Below are positions 11,650-22,784 of a stretch of 64,000 bases of DNA, in pieces; within the stretch, counting starts at the first letter, position 1, and each line of letters opens with the position of its first letter. The stretch comes from Leptodactylus fallax. Lineage: Eukaryota; Chordata; Amphibia; Anura; Leptodactylidae. The notes under the pieces were generated by a model. That model saw nothing but the letters and a program-made list of their open reading frames with translations. It ran no database searches and had not been told where the DNA came from. The position numbers were made by a program, and so were the translations under genes. The DNA is taken from assembly GCA_947044405.1 (NCBI GenBank), contig CAMRHE010000324.1:1-64000 (forward strand), given 5' to 3'.

Positions 11650-11667
11650 TGGCAAAGTCGGCAGGAT
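11650..11667 (+). other. ERV primer-binding site, tRNA-Ser-like
   Basis: TGGCAAAGTCGGCAGGAT begins four bases after the LTR end. From knowledge of vertebrate tRNA-Ser (AGA/TGA) 3' ends, it is complementary at about 16 of 18 positions. The two mismatches lie next to the CCA-pairing bases. Confidence 0.65.
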
Positions 11668-11684
11668 TTCATTTATAGAATAAT

Positions 11685-12382
11685 ATGTTTAAGAGTAAAA
11701 CACAAGCTAGTTCTAATGTGTCTCCTGATGTTATTCTGGGTTGGGAGCAAGCTCTTTACTTGATTCTAGCTCAGGAATGTGCTAAATTCACGGGGCTGGG
11801 GGAGGATTGGAAAGATCAATTGGGAACTGGCAGCCCGGCAGTGAAATGTTTACAAAGGGGGTTGGTAAACAATGGGAATGAATATGTTGCTGTGTGTAGG
11901 AGGAGGGGTGGGATTTTGCTATCAGCTTACAGACAGCAGAATTAGGAAAAGATGTTGTCACAGCAATTGTTAACCCTCCAGTCTCAGGAAACTATGAATA
12001 GATGTCAAAAGCAGATTTTAGCTGATAAAGTTGATCAGTACAAGAGTTATGCTGAACGAGCAGCGGTTAGGATTGCTCAATATAAATATAGGAAGAGGAG
12101 AGGGAAAATTAATAAGAAACGGGTCGCCCTCGCCGTCTATGTGCAGGGGTTAACTGCGACCTGTCACAAACCGATGCCTCGGTGTTCTCCTCCACCGATG
12201 AAGACCACCCAGGTGATTCTGAGGGGGATGATGATTGGGAAGATTGCCCTGAGCAGACAGCCCCTCCCTCTGCAGAATTCACAGATTCATTCAAAGAGGT
12301 GAAGGCATTGTTATTAGAACACAAATCACAAGAGAGAGGAGGAATGTTTCAGGGAGATTCTTCCCGGGAACAATATGATTGA
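11685..12382 (+). pseudogene. ERV gag remnant
   Basis: Begins with an ATG at 11,685, 17 bases after the primer site. The first 86 codons are open and end in a stop at 11,943-11,945. The same frame reopens with a helical, Gln/Lys-rich stretch (11,952 to about 12,120) that could form a coiled coil, and then a basic segment. From about 12,180 an acidic, Pro-rich segment is open in a different frame and ends at 12,382. I see no capsid homology region and no CCHC zinc knuckle, so most of CA and NC seems deleted. The total is far shorter than a normal retroviral gag. Confidence 0.6.
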
Positions 12383-12427
12383 CAGATTAGCCAAGCCCAC
12401 CGTGTAGATGCCCGACCCCATGTAAAT

Positions 12428-12772
12428 TTGAGAATTGAATGGAAACACAAAAATGTACAAAATGTAACCGCATTAGTAGATACGGGGGCGGAGGCTACAC
12501 TCATTTATGTGAACCCAAATAAGCAAATTTGGCTGAGAATAGGAAACCTTCCTGTTAGGCAGTACAGTGTAATTGTAGTTCCAGTGCCTGAATATATCAT
12601 TGGTATAGACCTTTTGAAGGGAATGCAGTTACATTTGCCTGATGGTAAGTATTCTTTTGGAGTAAAATCTGTGCAAATTAATCCTGTTTTGATAGGGAAA
12701 TTAAAAATGAAACCTGTTGAGATTCCCAGAGCCACAAAAACAATTCATGGTCTGTGGCAAACGGGTTGGTAA
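12428..12772 (+). pseudogene. ERV aspartic protease
   Basis: An open frame with the retroviral protease signature ALVDTGAEATLI (catalytic Asp in DTG) near its N-terminus and the flap and C-terminal region YIIGIDLL near its middle. Length, about 110 residues, fits one protease monomer, which would act as a dimer to cleave Gag and Gag-Pol. The frame ends just past the protease at 12,772, where reverse transcriptase would normally follow. RT is absent. Confidence 0.75.
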
Positions 12773-13509
12773 ACTGTATGCCCACCTGGCATTCCCATGA
12801 TTGGAAAATAGGGACCAAGGAAGTATGGGGAATAGGTATTAAAAAGAATGTGACTGTTTTTCATGTGGATGCTCATACTAATATCAATTCTCTTGATAGA
12901 CTTTACAACAGCATAGCTGATGAACAATCAAAGATTGCCAAAAAAGTCACCTTCCAGTGGGGACAGACCAGAGGTGTTCCCCTCAGGTTAGAGGTTATAA
13001 AAACAATAAAACAACAGTGTCCTGTGTGTCAACATTCACAACACAGGATAGTGCCCAGGGTGGTAAAGGGACATATCTTGCGAGGCACATTGCCTGGCCA
13101 GATTTGGCAGATAGACTTCATTGGACCATTAACTGAGTCACAAGGATGTAAATATGCCTGCACAGCAGTGGATACATACTCAGGTGTACTGATGGTACAC
13201 CCCTGTAAGTTTGCCAATGCTAATTCCACCATCCGCCTGCTAGAAAATATAGTGCTGTATTATGGCATACCTTTGAAAATGCAATCAGATAATGGTAGCC
13301 ATTTTAAAAACAATAGAGTACAGAAATTTGCCCAAGAACACAACATAGAGTGGATATTTTATATCCCCTATTACCCCCAAGCTGCAGGCTTAATTGAACA
13401 GATGAATGGGATGTTAAAACAACAATTGCAAAAGCTAACTAATGGGGCATGGGGAAATTGGAGCCAAGGTGTGGGTAAAAGAGCCACAAGGTTCTCCCAC
13501 ACCAGCTGA
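12754..13509 (+). pseudogene. ERV RNase H tail plus integrase
   Basis: The first 60 residues match the end of a retroviral RNase H (FHVDAHTN, then YNSIADEQ). After them come a CPVC zinc half-site (residues 89-92) and the integrase catalytic core with all three acidic residues: D121 in WQIDFIGPL, D179 in QSDNG and E215 in GLIEQMNG, spaced D,D-35-E. The His pair of the zinc site is not evident. Near 13,450 the frame shifts; the C-terminal DNA-binding part continues in another frame to about 13,608, and the segment is shortened. The integrase would have inserted viral DNA into the chromosome, but the protein is not complete. Confidence 0.8.
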
Positions 13510-13589
13510 AGTGATTGCAAAGGGGACTGACAATGTACTAGTTACTATGTCTCCTGGTACAAATCAATATCAGTACACTCCAGCCAATA

Positions 13590-14534
13590 ATGTGTATTTA
13601 CGTGAGTAATTTGTGTTCCCTCTCAGGTTGGGATTTTGTTAGCCCTCAGTGGATGCCTTCTGGTAGTGTTCTTATGGATTTGGCACGAGCATTATCAAGA
13701 CCACCGTGGGTCAGAGGACAATCCAAATCGGGAGTGAAGGAGTTGGAGAGCCAACTGTGGAGAACAAAAGAAAATATGTGGCTGTACCTAGCTCGAGTAC
13801 TGAATATGACAGACTTTTGCCTGAAAAATGCATATTCCAGCAATGTCCTGGAAACTTGTTTGGTCGCTGTACCAACTTCTGTTGCAGTATGGACTAAATT
13901 GTTACAAACTCAGTTAAATGATACTGACTTACAGGAAGCCGATCTACATTTCCATGTGGATTGGATAAGTCCTTATTATGCTTGTGCAAACATCAGAACA
14001 TGTGTATATATAAGTATGGCTGTATCACTGGTAGGAATACCAGGCTTAGCAGTATATAATCATGAAACTATATCATGTATGGCTTGCTTAATGGTAAAGA
14101 ATATAAATATTACTAGTGCCATTATAAAGGATGTTTTGTTAGATTTACAATCATATAAGAAAGCAATATTACAGAATAGAGCTGCTATAGATTACTTATT
14201 ACTTAAGCATGGTTATGGATGTAACAGCTTTGCAGGAATGTGTTGCTTCAATTTGTCTGATCATTCAGAAGATGTTCATGACAGGTTGCAGCAACTGCAG
14301 AAAATGATTACTCACATTAAACAAGATGTAAATCAAGGGTGGTGGGATTGGCTATTAGCCTTCCTACCCAATTTCGGATATCTTCGACAAATTGTCGGAG
14401 TCATCCTTTGTATAATAACTTTTTTAATTATGAGCTGTTGCTGTCTACAATGTATTCCATCCTTATACACTATGTTAAAACCCACTAGGCACCAAACAAT
14501 AAAAGTAGCTTATGGTGCATATAAGGTTACTTGA
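13590..14534 (+). pseudogene. ERV envelope, mostly TM subunit
   Basis: A 314-codon open frame. Its C-terminal half has the layout of a retroviral TM subunit: a heptad-like helix, a segment resembling the gamma-type immunosuppressive region (residues 194-205), a CX6CC motif (211-219), a Trp-rich membrane-proximal part and a hydrophobic anchor (about 265-287) with a short tail. The surface subunit is much too short and there is no clear signal peptide at the start, so the 5' part of env has been lost. The frame starts inside the end of integrase, as is common for retroviral env. It would not make a working entry protein. Confidence 0.75.
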
Positions 14535-14540
14535 CCTGTC

Positions 14541-14550
14541 TAGGGTGGAA
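14541..14550 (+). other. purine-rich tract before 3' LTR
   Basis: A short purine-rich run, 'agggtggaa', lies directly before the 3' LTR and could serve as plus-strand primer. It is shorter than usual. Confidence 0.5.
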
Positions 14551-15590
14551 TGTAATGCTAAATAGCTGCCCTTGATAAAATGGCTGCTCATGACAAGATG
14601 TTTATAATAGCCAGTTCATAGTAACCTTAATTTCCACCCGGTATAAATTAATGTCTACACACTTTATCGAGTTGACATGTTCTGAGATTTACATGTCCAT
14701 ACAAACTAGATCAAAGACGCTGTTTAAAGTGATATTTACATGTTCCTACAAACCAGATCAAAAGGTTATATTTACATGTCCATACAAACTAGATCAAATA
14801 CGCTGTTTGAAGTAATATTTACATGTCCATACAAACCAGATCAAAAGGTTATATTTACATGTCCATACAAACTAGATCAAAGACGCTGTTTGAGGTGATA
14901 TTTACATGTCCATACAAACTAGATCAAAGGGGAAACTCTGTTTGAAGCATATGTGTCACGAGACATATTCAAGTGGAAATTGGCCCCTTCCACATGAATA
15001 TGAGCTTGGAGACGAGTAAGGCCTTACAGAGGTGTATCACTTCTGTAACCGCCCACTCTATGACGCACACAAAGGGTATAAGATGGGAAACATCCCCCAG
15101 CATTAATGTTGCAATCTTGATAGCAGATCATTGGGGACGCCTGCTGATGCTGCATGCTGAGACCTGTCACATGGCTGGGTGATATTTCCTGAAGCTACCC
15201 TTATCGGAGTTCATCAATGAAGTTTGGCAGTGTTGTAAGTGTTGATTTGAATATCACAGTTTGATTAACTTTGATTACCTTGTGATTAACTTTGATATAC
15301 CTTTCTTTATTGCAAGTGTTGATTATATCACAGTTTGATATCTGATTATACCTGGCTTTATTGCAAGTGTTGATTTAATATACCTTCTGATATACTTTCA
15401 AGTGTTGGAAGTGTTGATTTAATTACATTCTAATATCTTTTATACTTTTCCTTGTTGTAAGACCTTTTTGATATCTTCTTATACTCTTCTTAATTAAAAT
15501 GTTAAGCTATTGTTGATAGTCCAGTGTTTTATTCCATAACTTTATTCTATTACACGGAATCCAAAGAATCTTTTTCCTCTTGGCAAAACA
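14551..15590 (+). repeat. ERV 3' LTR
   Basis: Starts TGTAATGC and ends CAAAACA like the 5' LTR, but is 1,040 bp long. It has six instead of five U3 motif copies (14,687-14,935) and an expanded AT-rich region near 15,245-15,400. It is followed by the CAGGA duplication at 15,591. Confidence 0.85.
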
Positions 15591-15713
15591 CAGGATAAAC
15601 AGTCCCTATCCCAACCCTTACACACTCTCCCTAGTTCCCCGTATTGACTCCCACCCTAAAAAGGGCAGTACCAAACTGTACCTATAACTGTCCCTATTAG
15701 TCTCTATTATTCT

Positions 15714-15752
15714 CTACGCGTTTCATGGCACGTCCTGCGCCACTCCTCAGGA
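15714..15752 (-). ncRNA. degenerate hammerhead-ribozyme-like motif
   Basis: On the minus strand the order is CTGAGGAG, a short stem with TGGC and GCCA arms, then GAAACGCGTAG. This matches a hammerhead core (CUGAUGA, stem II, GAAA) except for U7 changed to G, so catalysis is unlikely. The palindromic ACGCGT after GAAA is typical of short-stem-III repeats. Confidence 0.35.
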
Positions 15753-15874
15753 GACCTTAGCTATCACATTATACAAAAAAGTGCTTAACAGGGTACAAAA
15801 ATAATAAACCAGAGAACCCACAGTGGTGAGACTATTCCTCACTAGTCTAAGCATAAAATGGCAGTCATGGTGAA

Positions 15875-16380
15875 ATGTTTGATATGCTTATGAAACAGTT
15901 CTTTGATTTCATGCCTGAAAAAGGGTGTGCAATGTCTTCTGTCGCTAATGTGCTGGCTGGTTCTGAGGTAACAGCCACTCATACTGCTTTTTCTGTGCTT
16001 AATAGTGCAATGTCAGAGTGCTCTGTTGATAATTCTAAGAGACTAACTTTGGATAAAGCATTTGGTGTTTCTGAGAAATGTTTGAAATAGGCTCTGACTT
16101 GTGAAACATCCCCATTGGGATATCATTTACTGCTATCTCTCTTAAGGAAAAAAATTGGGAGAAACGAATTTATTGATATTCTGTCACTTTTACCTAATCT
16201 TAAAGGTATGGTTAAAATGGATAAGAAATCTGAGACTAAATGTAATGAGGAGTAGAAACAAGCTTTGCCCTATTCATTTCATAACCAGATGCAGGGTATG
16301 ACATGGTTTCATTATGATGAGCTATATCACCAAAATCTTGCTGTCCATCCACAACAGTTATCCTTTCCAGTAGGAATGTA
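15875..16380 (+). pseudogene. unclassified broken coding remnant
   Basis: A 71-codon open frame (15,875-16,090) and further protein-like stretches to about 16,380 are separated by stops and frame changes. Composition looks coding rather than random (for example a run near 16,265-16,380 reading SFHNQMQGMTWFHYDELYHQ). I recognise no family. It lies about 280 bases beyond the ERV duplication site and may belong to an older element that the ERV entered. Confidence 0.35.
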
Positions 16381-16550
16381 ATACAATGATGTGACCGCTG
16401 AGACCAATCAGTGTCTTCAGCGAAACTCAGGAAGACACCCGTGAAAAGCCACCGGAGCAGAAGCATCGGAACGCGCTGGAAGGACACCGGAGCACTGGGT
16501 ACAGGTGAATATGCTTTTTTTTTTTCAACTCCCACCTCTTTAAGTCTCCT

Positions 16551-16551
<1 letters not shown>

Positions 16552-16598
<47 letters not shown>
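16552..16598. repeat. (AT)n microsatellite
   Basis: TA dinucleotide tract of about 47 bases. Confidence 0.95.
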
Positions 16599-16599
<1 letters not shown>

Positions 16600-17089
16600 G
16601 GCTGACCTCTTTCTTAACCCATTAAGGACGTGGCTAAGTTTGATACTTAAAGGGGTATTGCCATCTCACTGTTTCAGTGGTCATCTTAGTTTTAAAATAA
16701 CAATTCATTTGGTAGTTACTCCTGATGAGAGGGATTTATCAATGTCCTCACATGATCTATAGTGCTGATATATGATCCTGATGTCTCCTTTAGTCAAGTG
16801 TACAGTATAAATTCCTTTCCTTATCCACACAAAGGGTAACATATAACATTTATCCCTGTGTCTCTCTTTGTATTTCTCCCACTGTCCCTATACCACTGTC
16901 TGAGGTACATGCAGGCACTGTCATATCTGCTACTTCTTAACTCTTATCAAGATAAATAAACATTTCTTGCAGTGAGGCTCAAAATTTTGAGATCTCCCAA
17001 CTGACTAGCAATGCTCTGTGCTCTCCCCATCATGACTGTATACTTCAGTGGTAACGACAGAACGGAGCATTTCTAATCATTGCTGAGAG

Positions 17090-17480
17090 ATAAATGTGTG
17101 AACTTGGAAAGCAAGTAAAAGTGTATGTTCATAAATGCCAGAAGCCTAGTGAGCAAACTGGGGGAGCTTGAGGCCCTGGTCCAGAAGAAGGTAAGTGGAG
17201 TTTATATGTATATCAGAAGTGGCAGGAAAGGGAGTGTGAAAAAAGGCAAATATGGGTGAAGATTGTGAGGATTTGGAATTCGTGTAGGTGGAATTGTATA
17301 AGAATGTGACCCCTGATAAAATACTTTTTGACATGATCTATAGACCCCCTCAACATAACTAAGGGATTAGAAGATCAGTTGTGTAAGCAAATTGAGTTGG
17401 TGGCACAGGTGGGTACAGTGGTCTTGATGGAAGATTTTAACTACCAGGATATTTGGTTTGATCAAAATGTTTTGAATTTA
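17090..17480 (+). pseudogene. CR1/L2-like LINE endonuclease remnant
   Basis: Across frames this reads NARSLVSKLGELEALVQKK-like text, then IYRPPQHN, then TVVLMEDFNYQDIWFDQ. Those are the order and spacing of an APE-type endonuclease of CR1/L2 LINEs, where the last motif is usually GDFN. Several stops make it a relic. No reverse transcriptase follows directly; a separate RT scrap lies at 26.8 kb. Confidence 0.55.
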
Positions 17481-17779
17481 TTTATAAAAAAAAAATAGGT
17501 AATTTGGTGTAAATTTGAAAAAAAAATTGCAATTTTCAAAATGTGAAATGCTCTGCTTTTATTTTTTTATTATGCTCACTTATATATCTCCGTCATATTG
17601 CCATCACATGCTAACCACTGAGCCACCGTGCTGCTTTTGTGACAGATAGTCAAACCACTGAAATACGTTAATAATTATTATCTCCCATATCTCTGCTTTA
17701 TATTGGCATCATATTTTAATCATCTTTCAATTTATTTTGAATGTTAAAAAGCCTACAAGTGTAACAGCGATTTTCCAAA

Positions 17780-19200
17780 TTTACAAGAAAATTTCCCAAA
17801 CCCATTTGTTAGGCACCACTTCAGATCTGAAGGGGATTTTAAAGGCCTTCATATTAGAAACCCCTCATAAATGACCCCATTTTCAAAACTGCACTCCTCA
17901 TGTACATCAAAACAGAAATTGGGAACTTTTTTAACCCTTTAAGCATTTCACAGGCATTAAAACAATGTGGAGATGAAATTTAGACATTTCATGTTTTTTC
18001 AATAATACATTCATTTAGCCCAAAAATATACACAAGCGTTAAAGGAAAGAATTCATCCCAAAATTAGCAATTTCTCCCAAGCACACAGCAGTGCGCCAAA
18101 GGGAAGGAGTGCCACTTTGGAAAGCATATTTTGCTGGAATGATTTTCAGGTGTCATGTGTCATTTGTAGAGCCCCTAAAGTAGCAGTACAGTGGAAACCC
18201 ACCAAAAGTGACCCCATTTTGGAAACTGTACCCCTCAAGGAATTTATCAAGATGTTTAGTGAGCATTTTGACCTCACAGCTGTTTCACAGATTTTAATAA
18301 TATTTGGAGGTGTAAAGAAAAAAAAATAACTAAACTATAACTTTCTCCCCAAATTTTTCATTTTCACAAAATGTGCCATTTTAGTGCGCAATATGTTGTG
18401 CATACTTTGTGTCATTTTTTGATCTCTGCTAACATGAAATGGTGTCCAAAAAACAAACAATCTAAATCTGTGCTCCAAAAGCCAAATAGCACGCCTTCAC
18501 ATCTTCTCCCTGCTGTATCCCCACACAGCAGTTTAGGCCCACATGTATGACATTGTATTGCCCAGGATAATGTACTTAACAATGTCATATGGGGGTATAA
18601 ATTCCTGTTTGGGTACATGGCCGGGCACAGAAGGTAAGGAGCGCTATTTTGTTTTTGGAGCACAGTTTGGTTTTTGGACATTATGCCATTTTTGCAGAGT
18701 CCCTGACTTCCCAGTAAAGTGGAATCCTCAGACATGTGACCCTTTAAGGAATTTATCAAGTGGTGTAGTAAGTATTTTTAGTCTTTGAGTGTTGCATTAA
18801 TTTAGTTTCCAGAAATTAATATGCAGCTAATAGTGAGAAGTGAAAATTGCAATTTTTCCAGACATACACTACACTATTTCAGTGCCCAATATGTTGAACC
18901 TAGCTTGTGTCAGCAGAGACACTCACTCCAAAAACTGTTAAGCAGTTATCCCGGGCACCACAGCCTCTGGAGCGTTTGTCTCTGACACAAGTTTGGCATA
19001 ACATATTGAGCACTGAAATTATGTATTTCTCAAAATATTGCCATTTTCACCTTTCACCATCAGCTGAGTATTCATTTCTGGAAAATAAATTAATGCAACA
19101 CTTGTGGGTTAAAAATGTTCACTGCACCCCTGGATAAATTCCTTAGAGTGTAGTTTCAAAATGGGGTCACGTATCACGGGATCCCATTTAGCTGACATTT
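17780..19200. repeat. large degenerate foldback repeat
   Basis: The block 'aaggaatttatcaag' with flanking 'accccattttggaaactg' occurs near 18,210-18,250 and 18,735-18,760. It returns in inverse orientation near 19,120-19,170 ('ataaattccttagagtg', 'ttcaaaatggggtcac'). The centre is near 18,930. It looks like a non-autonomous foldback DNA element and has no coding capacity. Confidence 0.5.
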
Positions 19201-19247
19201 GAGGGGCACTTCAAAAGTGGCATGGCGTCCAAAAACCAAACAGTTTA

Positions 19248-19876
19248 AGGCTTTGGCCCCGCGTTGAGGAAATGCAGTTTTTTTGTTGCAGATTTTGCTG
19301 CAGTTTTTTGATTCGAAGCCAAGAATGGCTGCAAAAAGAATGGGAAATATATAGGAAGTACAGTACTTATATTTCTTCCTTCTGCTCAATCCACCCCTGA
19401 CTTTGACTCTAATGAATCCCATCAACACATTGTGGAAAAATACTTGTAGTGGACACGCTGCAATTTCCAAAACCGTCGCATTGCCGCAGCACTTTTTTGC
19501 AGCTCAGGCTGGGGCTCCACATTGCAAAAACACACAGTTTTGGTCGTATCGGAAACGCCGCAGCAAAAAAACACTGCGTTTTACAGTAACTACAAAGTGG
19601 ATGAGTTTCTAGATAATCCCATCCACACATTGCAGAAAGAAATCTGAATAACTGAGTTTTCAAAAACTCCCATTGTTTTGAAAATCACAGCATGTCAATT
19701 ATACCTGCCGTTTTCCATATAGGTATAATAAGGGCAGAAAGTCTGCAGAGGAGAACTCACTGAAAATGCAATGAAAAATGCTGCAGAAAAAAATGCAATG
19801 CTTTTCCGCCGCAATTCTTTCCACAGTATTTTTTTTTTGTTTTTTTGCTGCATGTCGCTACATGGGGCCTTAGCCT
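19248..19876. repeat. R1 foldback repeat, copy 2 (full length)
   Basis: Bounded by AGGCTTTGGCCCC on the left and GGGGCCTTAGCCT on the right, a terminal inverted repeat with small mismatches. The interior has the 'ttttgctgcagttttttg' and 'gaagccaagaatggctgc' blocks shared with the 10.3 and 60.3 kb copies. It has no open frame of note. Confidence 0.65.
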
Positions 19877-19892
19877 AAAAGTCCAGTAATGA

Positions 19893-20165
19893 GAAGTAGC
19901 ATGATGGCTCAGTGGTTAGCACTACAGCCTTGTAGCACTGGCGTCCTGGGTTCAAATCCTGCCAAGGATAACACCTGTAAGGAGTTTGTATGTTCTCCCC
20001 ATGTTTGTGTGGGTTTCCTCTGGGTACTCCGGTTTCCTCCCACACTCCTAAAGATATACTGATAGGGAAATGTAGATTGTGAGCCCTATATGGGACAGTG
20101 CCTGACAATGTCTGTAAAGCACTGTGGAAGATGATGGTGCTATACAAGTAAGCATAAATAAATGA
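19893..20165 (+). repeat. tRNA-derived SINE, full copy
   Basis: The head has a pol III A box (TGGCTCAGTGGTTAGC, 19,905-19,920) and B box (GGTTCAAATCC, near 19,949-19,959) at tRNA-like spacing. The body holds 'tatgttctccccatg' and 'ggtttcctcccacactcc', and the tail has 'ctgtaaagcactgtgg' and an A-rich end. Copies or fragments occur at 46.4 kb and, inverted, at 54.45 kb. Confidence 0.75.
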
Positions 20166-20880
20166 GAAATATCCTGGAATTAATCAGTTCACGTACATGT
20201 GGTCCCAGAATTGAGTGCTGTTATAACTGCATCCAGGTAATTATTGTGTAACCCAAAAATGAAAGCTGAAGCTTTGCCAGTGCTGTATAACTGTTAGTTT
20301 GGCAGAGACCGTACACCAATTTACTGTAGAATTTTTTTTTTTTTTTTAATTGCAGTGAAATTAAGGAATGTGTATAACTGTTTGACATAAAGCATATGCC
20401 AATTTGCTATAGACTTTTTCATAACTGAGCACTAAATTAAACACTGTAATGAATGGTGGTTTATAACTGGTTTGAGCATATGCCAATTTGTTGTAGAGTT
20501 TTTTGTAATTAAAAGCAATTAAAGGCTTTCATTCCGGGGAGTACTCATCTAACCACTCAGACCACTGCCATCTTCTGCCTGTGCCACAACAGGTAGTGAG
20601 AGTTGATCGCTGCTGAAATAAAAAAAAAAAAAATGGAGTTAAATCCAGCTCCTTATGAATTGCTTTTCCCATCTCTACCCATAATCAATCAATGTTTCAC
20701 TTACTTAAGCAAAAGCATTGGTGGCCCTGACTTAAAGCGGAACTACAGTGCTGCAGCAGACATCGTCTGGCATCACCAGTAATTTTATGATAGGTGTAAA
20801 TTAGGGATGTCTTTTTGCAAAGAGAGTCAGATTTGATGAGGTGAAAATGTGTGGGGGCCGACCATTTAGCCTGACATTCT
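20166..20880. other. no gene; diverged tandem repeat
   Basis: Near 20,280-20,520 about three diverged units share 'tataactg(t/g)tt' and 'ccaattt(a/g)ctgtag'-type blocks. A MITE-like terminus (ttaaagcggaac) lies at 20,734. Nothing coding was seen. Confidence 0.4.
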
Positions 20881-20885
20881 CTTAA

Positions 20886-21458
20886 AGAGGACCTTTCATG
20901 TCCTCAGGCACATGCGGTTTTACATACCGCTAGAAAGCCGACAGTGGGCTGAATTCAGCGCACTGCCGGCTTTCCCGGTATGTGCCCCTGGGCTGGAGAT
21001 ATCGGCGGTGTAAGTTTCTGACAGTTCCTGACAGTGTAGCTAAGCTGTGAGGAACGCCCTCACTGACAGTTCTTGTTCATAGACTTGTACTGGGGGGTTT
21101 TCCTCACAGCTGAGCGTCATCGCTGGGCTGTAAGGAACGCCACCTCTCTCTGTACTCATCTATAGTGCTGTACTGTCAGAGGGGGTGTTCCTTACTGCCC
21201 GGCGATGATGCTGAGCTGGTAGGAACGCCCCCCCCCCAGTACAAGTCTATGAACGAGAACTGTCGGGGAGGGCGTTCCTCACAGCGCAGCTAGACTGTCA
21301 GGAACGCCTTTCTGACAGTAAACCATGAAACTTACACCGCCGATATCTCCAGCCCCAGGGCACATACCGGGAAAGCCAGCAGTGCGCTGAATTCAGTGTG
21401 CTGACGGCTTTCTAGTGGTATGTAAAACCGCATGTGCCTGAGGACAAAAAGGTCCTCT
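20886..21458. mobile_element. long palindromic MITE with TTAA flanks
   Basis: Almost the whole 573 bp folds back on itself. The left arm begins AGAGGACCTTTCATGTCCTC, and the right arm ends with its near complement, GAGGACAAAAAGGTCCTCT. Both arms hold 'gatatc(g/t)(g/c)cggtgtaag' and CATGCGGTTTTACATACC-type blocks. TTAA flanks it at 20,882-20,885 and 21,459-21,462. The ends resemble the MITE at 35.41 kb. TTAA targets are used by piggyBac-like and Xenopus T2-type elements. Confidence 0.75.
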
Positions 21459-22784
21459 TTAACCATTAACATTAAATACAAATGAACTATTTTATGAAAT
21501 TTTTATTGAAAATGGGATATTTTTCATTTCTTCCTACAGAACACAAATATGTTTTTACCAAAATCACTCTGCCTTTCATATTTGAAGACCAAAATCAATT
21601 TACTGAAATTTTAGAATTTATAGATAGACCAAAAAAAAAAATGAAGCCCGGACAACCCCTTTATTATAACCTCCCAATACCCCACACTTTATTGCCCCCT
21701 CACAGGATGTTAGCCCCCATCACTGCCCCCACACATTATAATGACCCCATCACTGGTCCCCATACAGTATGAGGAACCAATGAAGTGGCCACTGTATGGG
21801 GGGGAATAGTGGAGGAGCCACTGTATGAGTCATACAGTGGCCCCTTCACTGGCCCCTCCTATAGCAGTATTGGGTCACTACTTACCACTAAGTGGGAGGC
21901 ACAGAAGAGCAGACAGGTATGTATTGGTACTTAGCTTGTAGGCCACAGGCTCAATGTAGCCTGTGCCCTGCAAGTTGGGGAGTGGTAGAGCAGGAAGCCT
22001 GTGGCTATACATATGTATTTTATATTATTTATAATAAATTATTCTTTATATTTTTGATATATACTGGTGAATTCCCATATTTTTTCTTTTTTTTTTTTAG
22101 GGGGGGGGTTATTATTGATTTTGTGACAAAGGCTGCGGGTCGGTGGAATGTTGAACATGGGCTGCATTTGAACCCCCAGGCCAGACTTTGGACAGGCCTG
22201 GTGTACATATTCTATTGAGCACCACTATATGAAATGATAGCAATTGAAAGCATTGAAATACATTTTGCTATTTCCTGTAACTAATAGCATTTGGTATTGA
22301 TAGCACATAGGTGAATATATCCTACTAGAACACTAGGCTAAGCTTTGTCTAAATAAGATAACAATTTGAATTAATAATAGCATGTTTAATTGAAATATCC
22401 TTAACAAGGTTTTAGAGAAGAACTGTCAATCACACTTCACATTCAGCATCCCCTATTGTATACAGGAGACAGCACAGCATTATAATGTAAACTATGTTGT
22501 AATATTCTTTTATACAAAGGACTATGTTATAATTGGCAAACCTCAATATAATTGTATTCCATTCTTTGTATATTTTGAGTGTCATGCATGTATCTATAAT
22601 GAACATATATTATACAGTTTTTAGAATATTCAATATATAATAAACTAGTACGTTTTAGATACAGTTTATTAAAATAGAATAATATGCAAAATTCTGTTGT
22701 CTTGAAAATGACCCAAATGACCTGTAGCATTAGCATTAAATGATACTGTAACAAGAAAAAATAAATAATGCTGCTGATATACAA
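21459..22784. other. no gene; repeat debris
   Basis: Near 21,640-21,890 a series of C-rich phrases ('cactgcccccacac', 'atcactggtcccc', 'cactgtatggggg') forms a degenerate minisatellite. Its G-rich complement resembles the array at 52.6-53.15 kb. The remainder is AT-rich with no coding signal. Confidence 0.4.

Larger units (their letters stand above)
10727..15590 (+). mobile_element. endogenous retrovirus, internally deleted provirus
   Basis: A complete insertion of 4,864 bp bounded by two LTRs and a CAGGA duplication. Internal order is primer site, broken gag, protease, RNase H tail joined to integrase, env remnant and purine-rich tract. Reverse transcriptase is missing. The TM-type Env has a CX6CC motif, as in gamma- and epsilon-like retroviruses, and the primer site resembles tRNA-Ser. 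The LTRs differ in repeat number and in many single bases, so this insertion is older than the gypsy element at 36-44 kb. It is not capable of autonomous replication. Confidence 0.9.

Noticed and set aside
19905..19959. A and B boxes as a real tRNA gene
   Set aside because: No cloverleaf with acceptor pairing. The sequence continues into a SINE body that recurs elsewhere.
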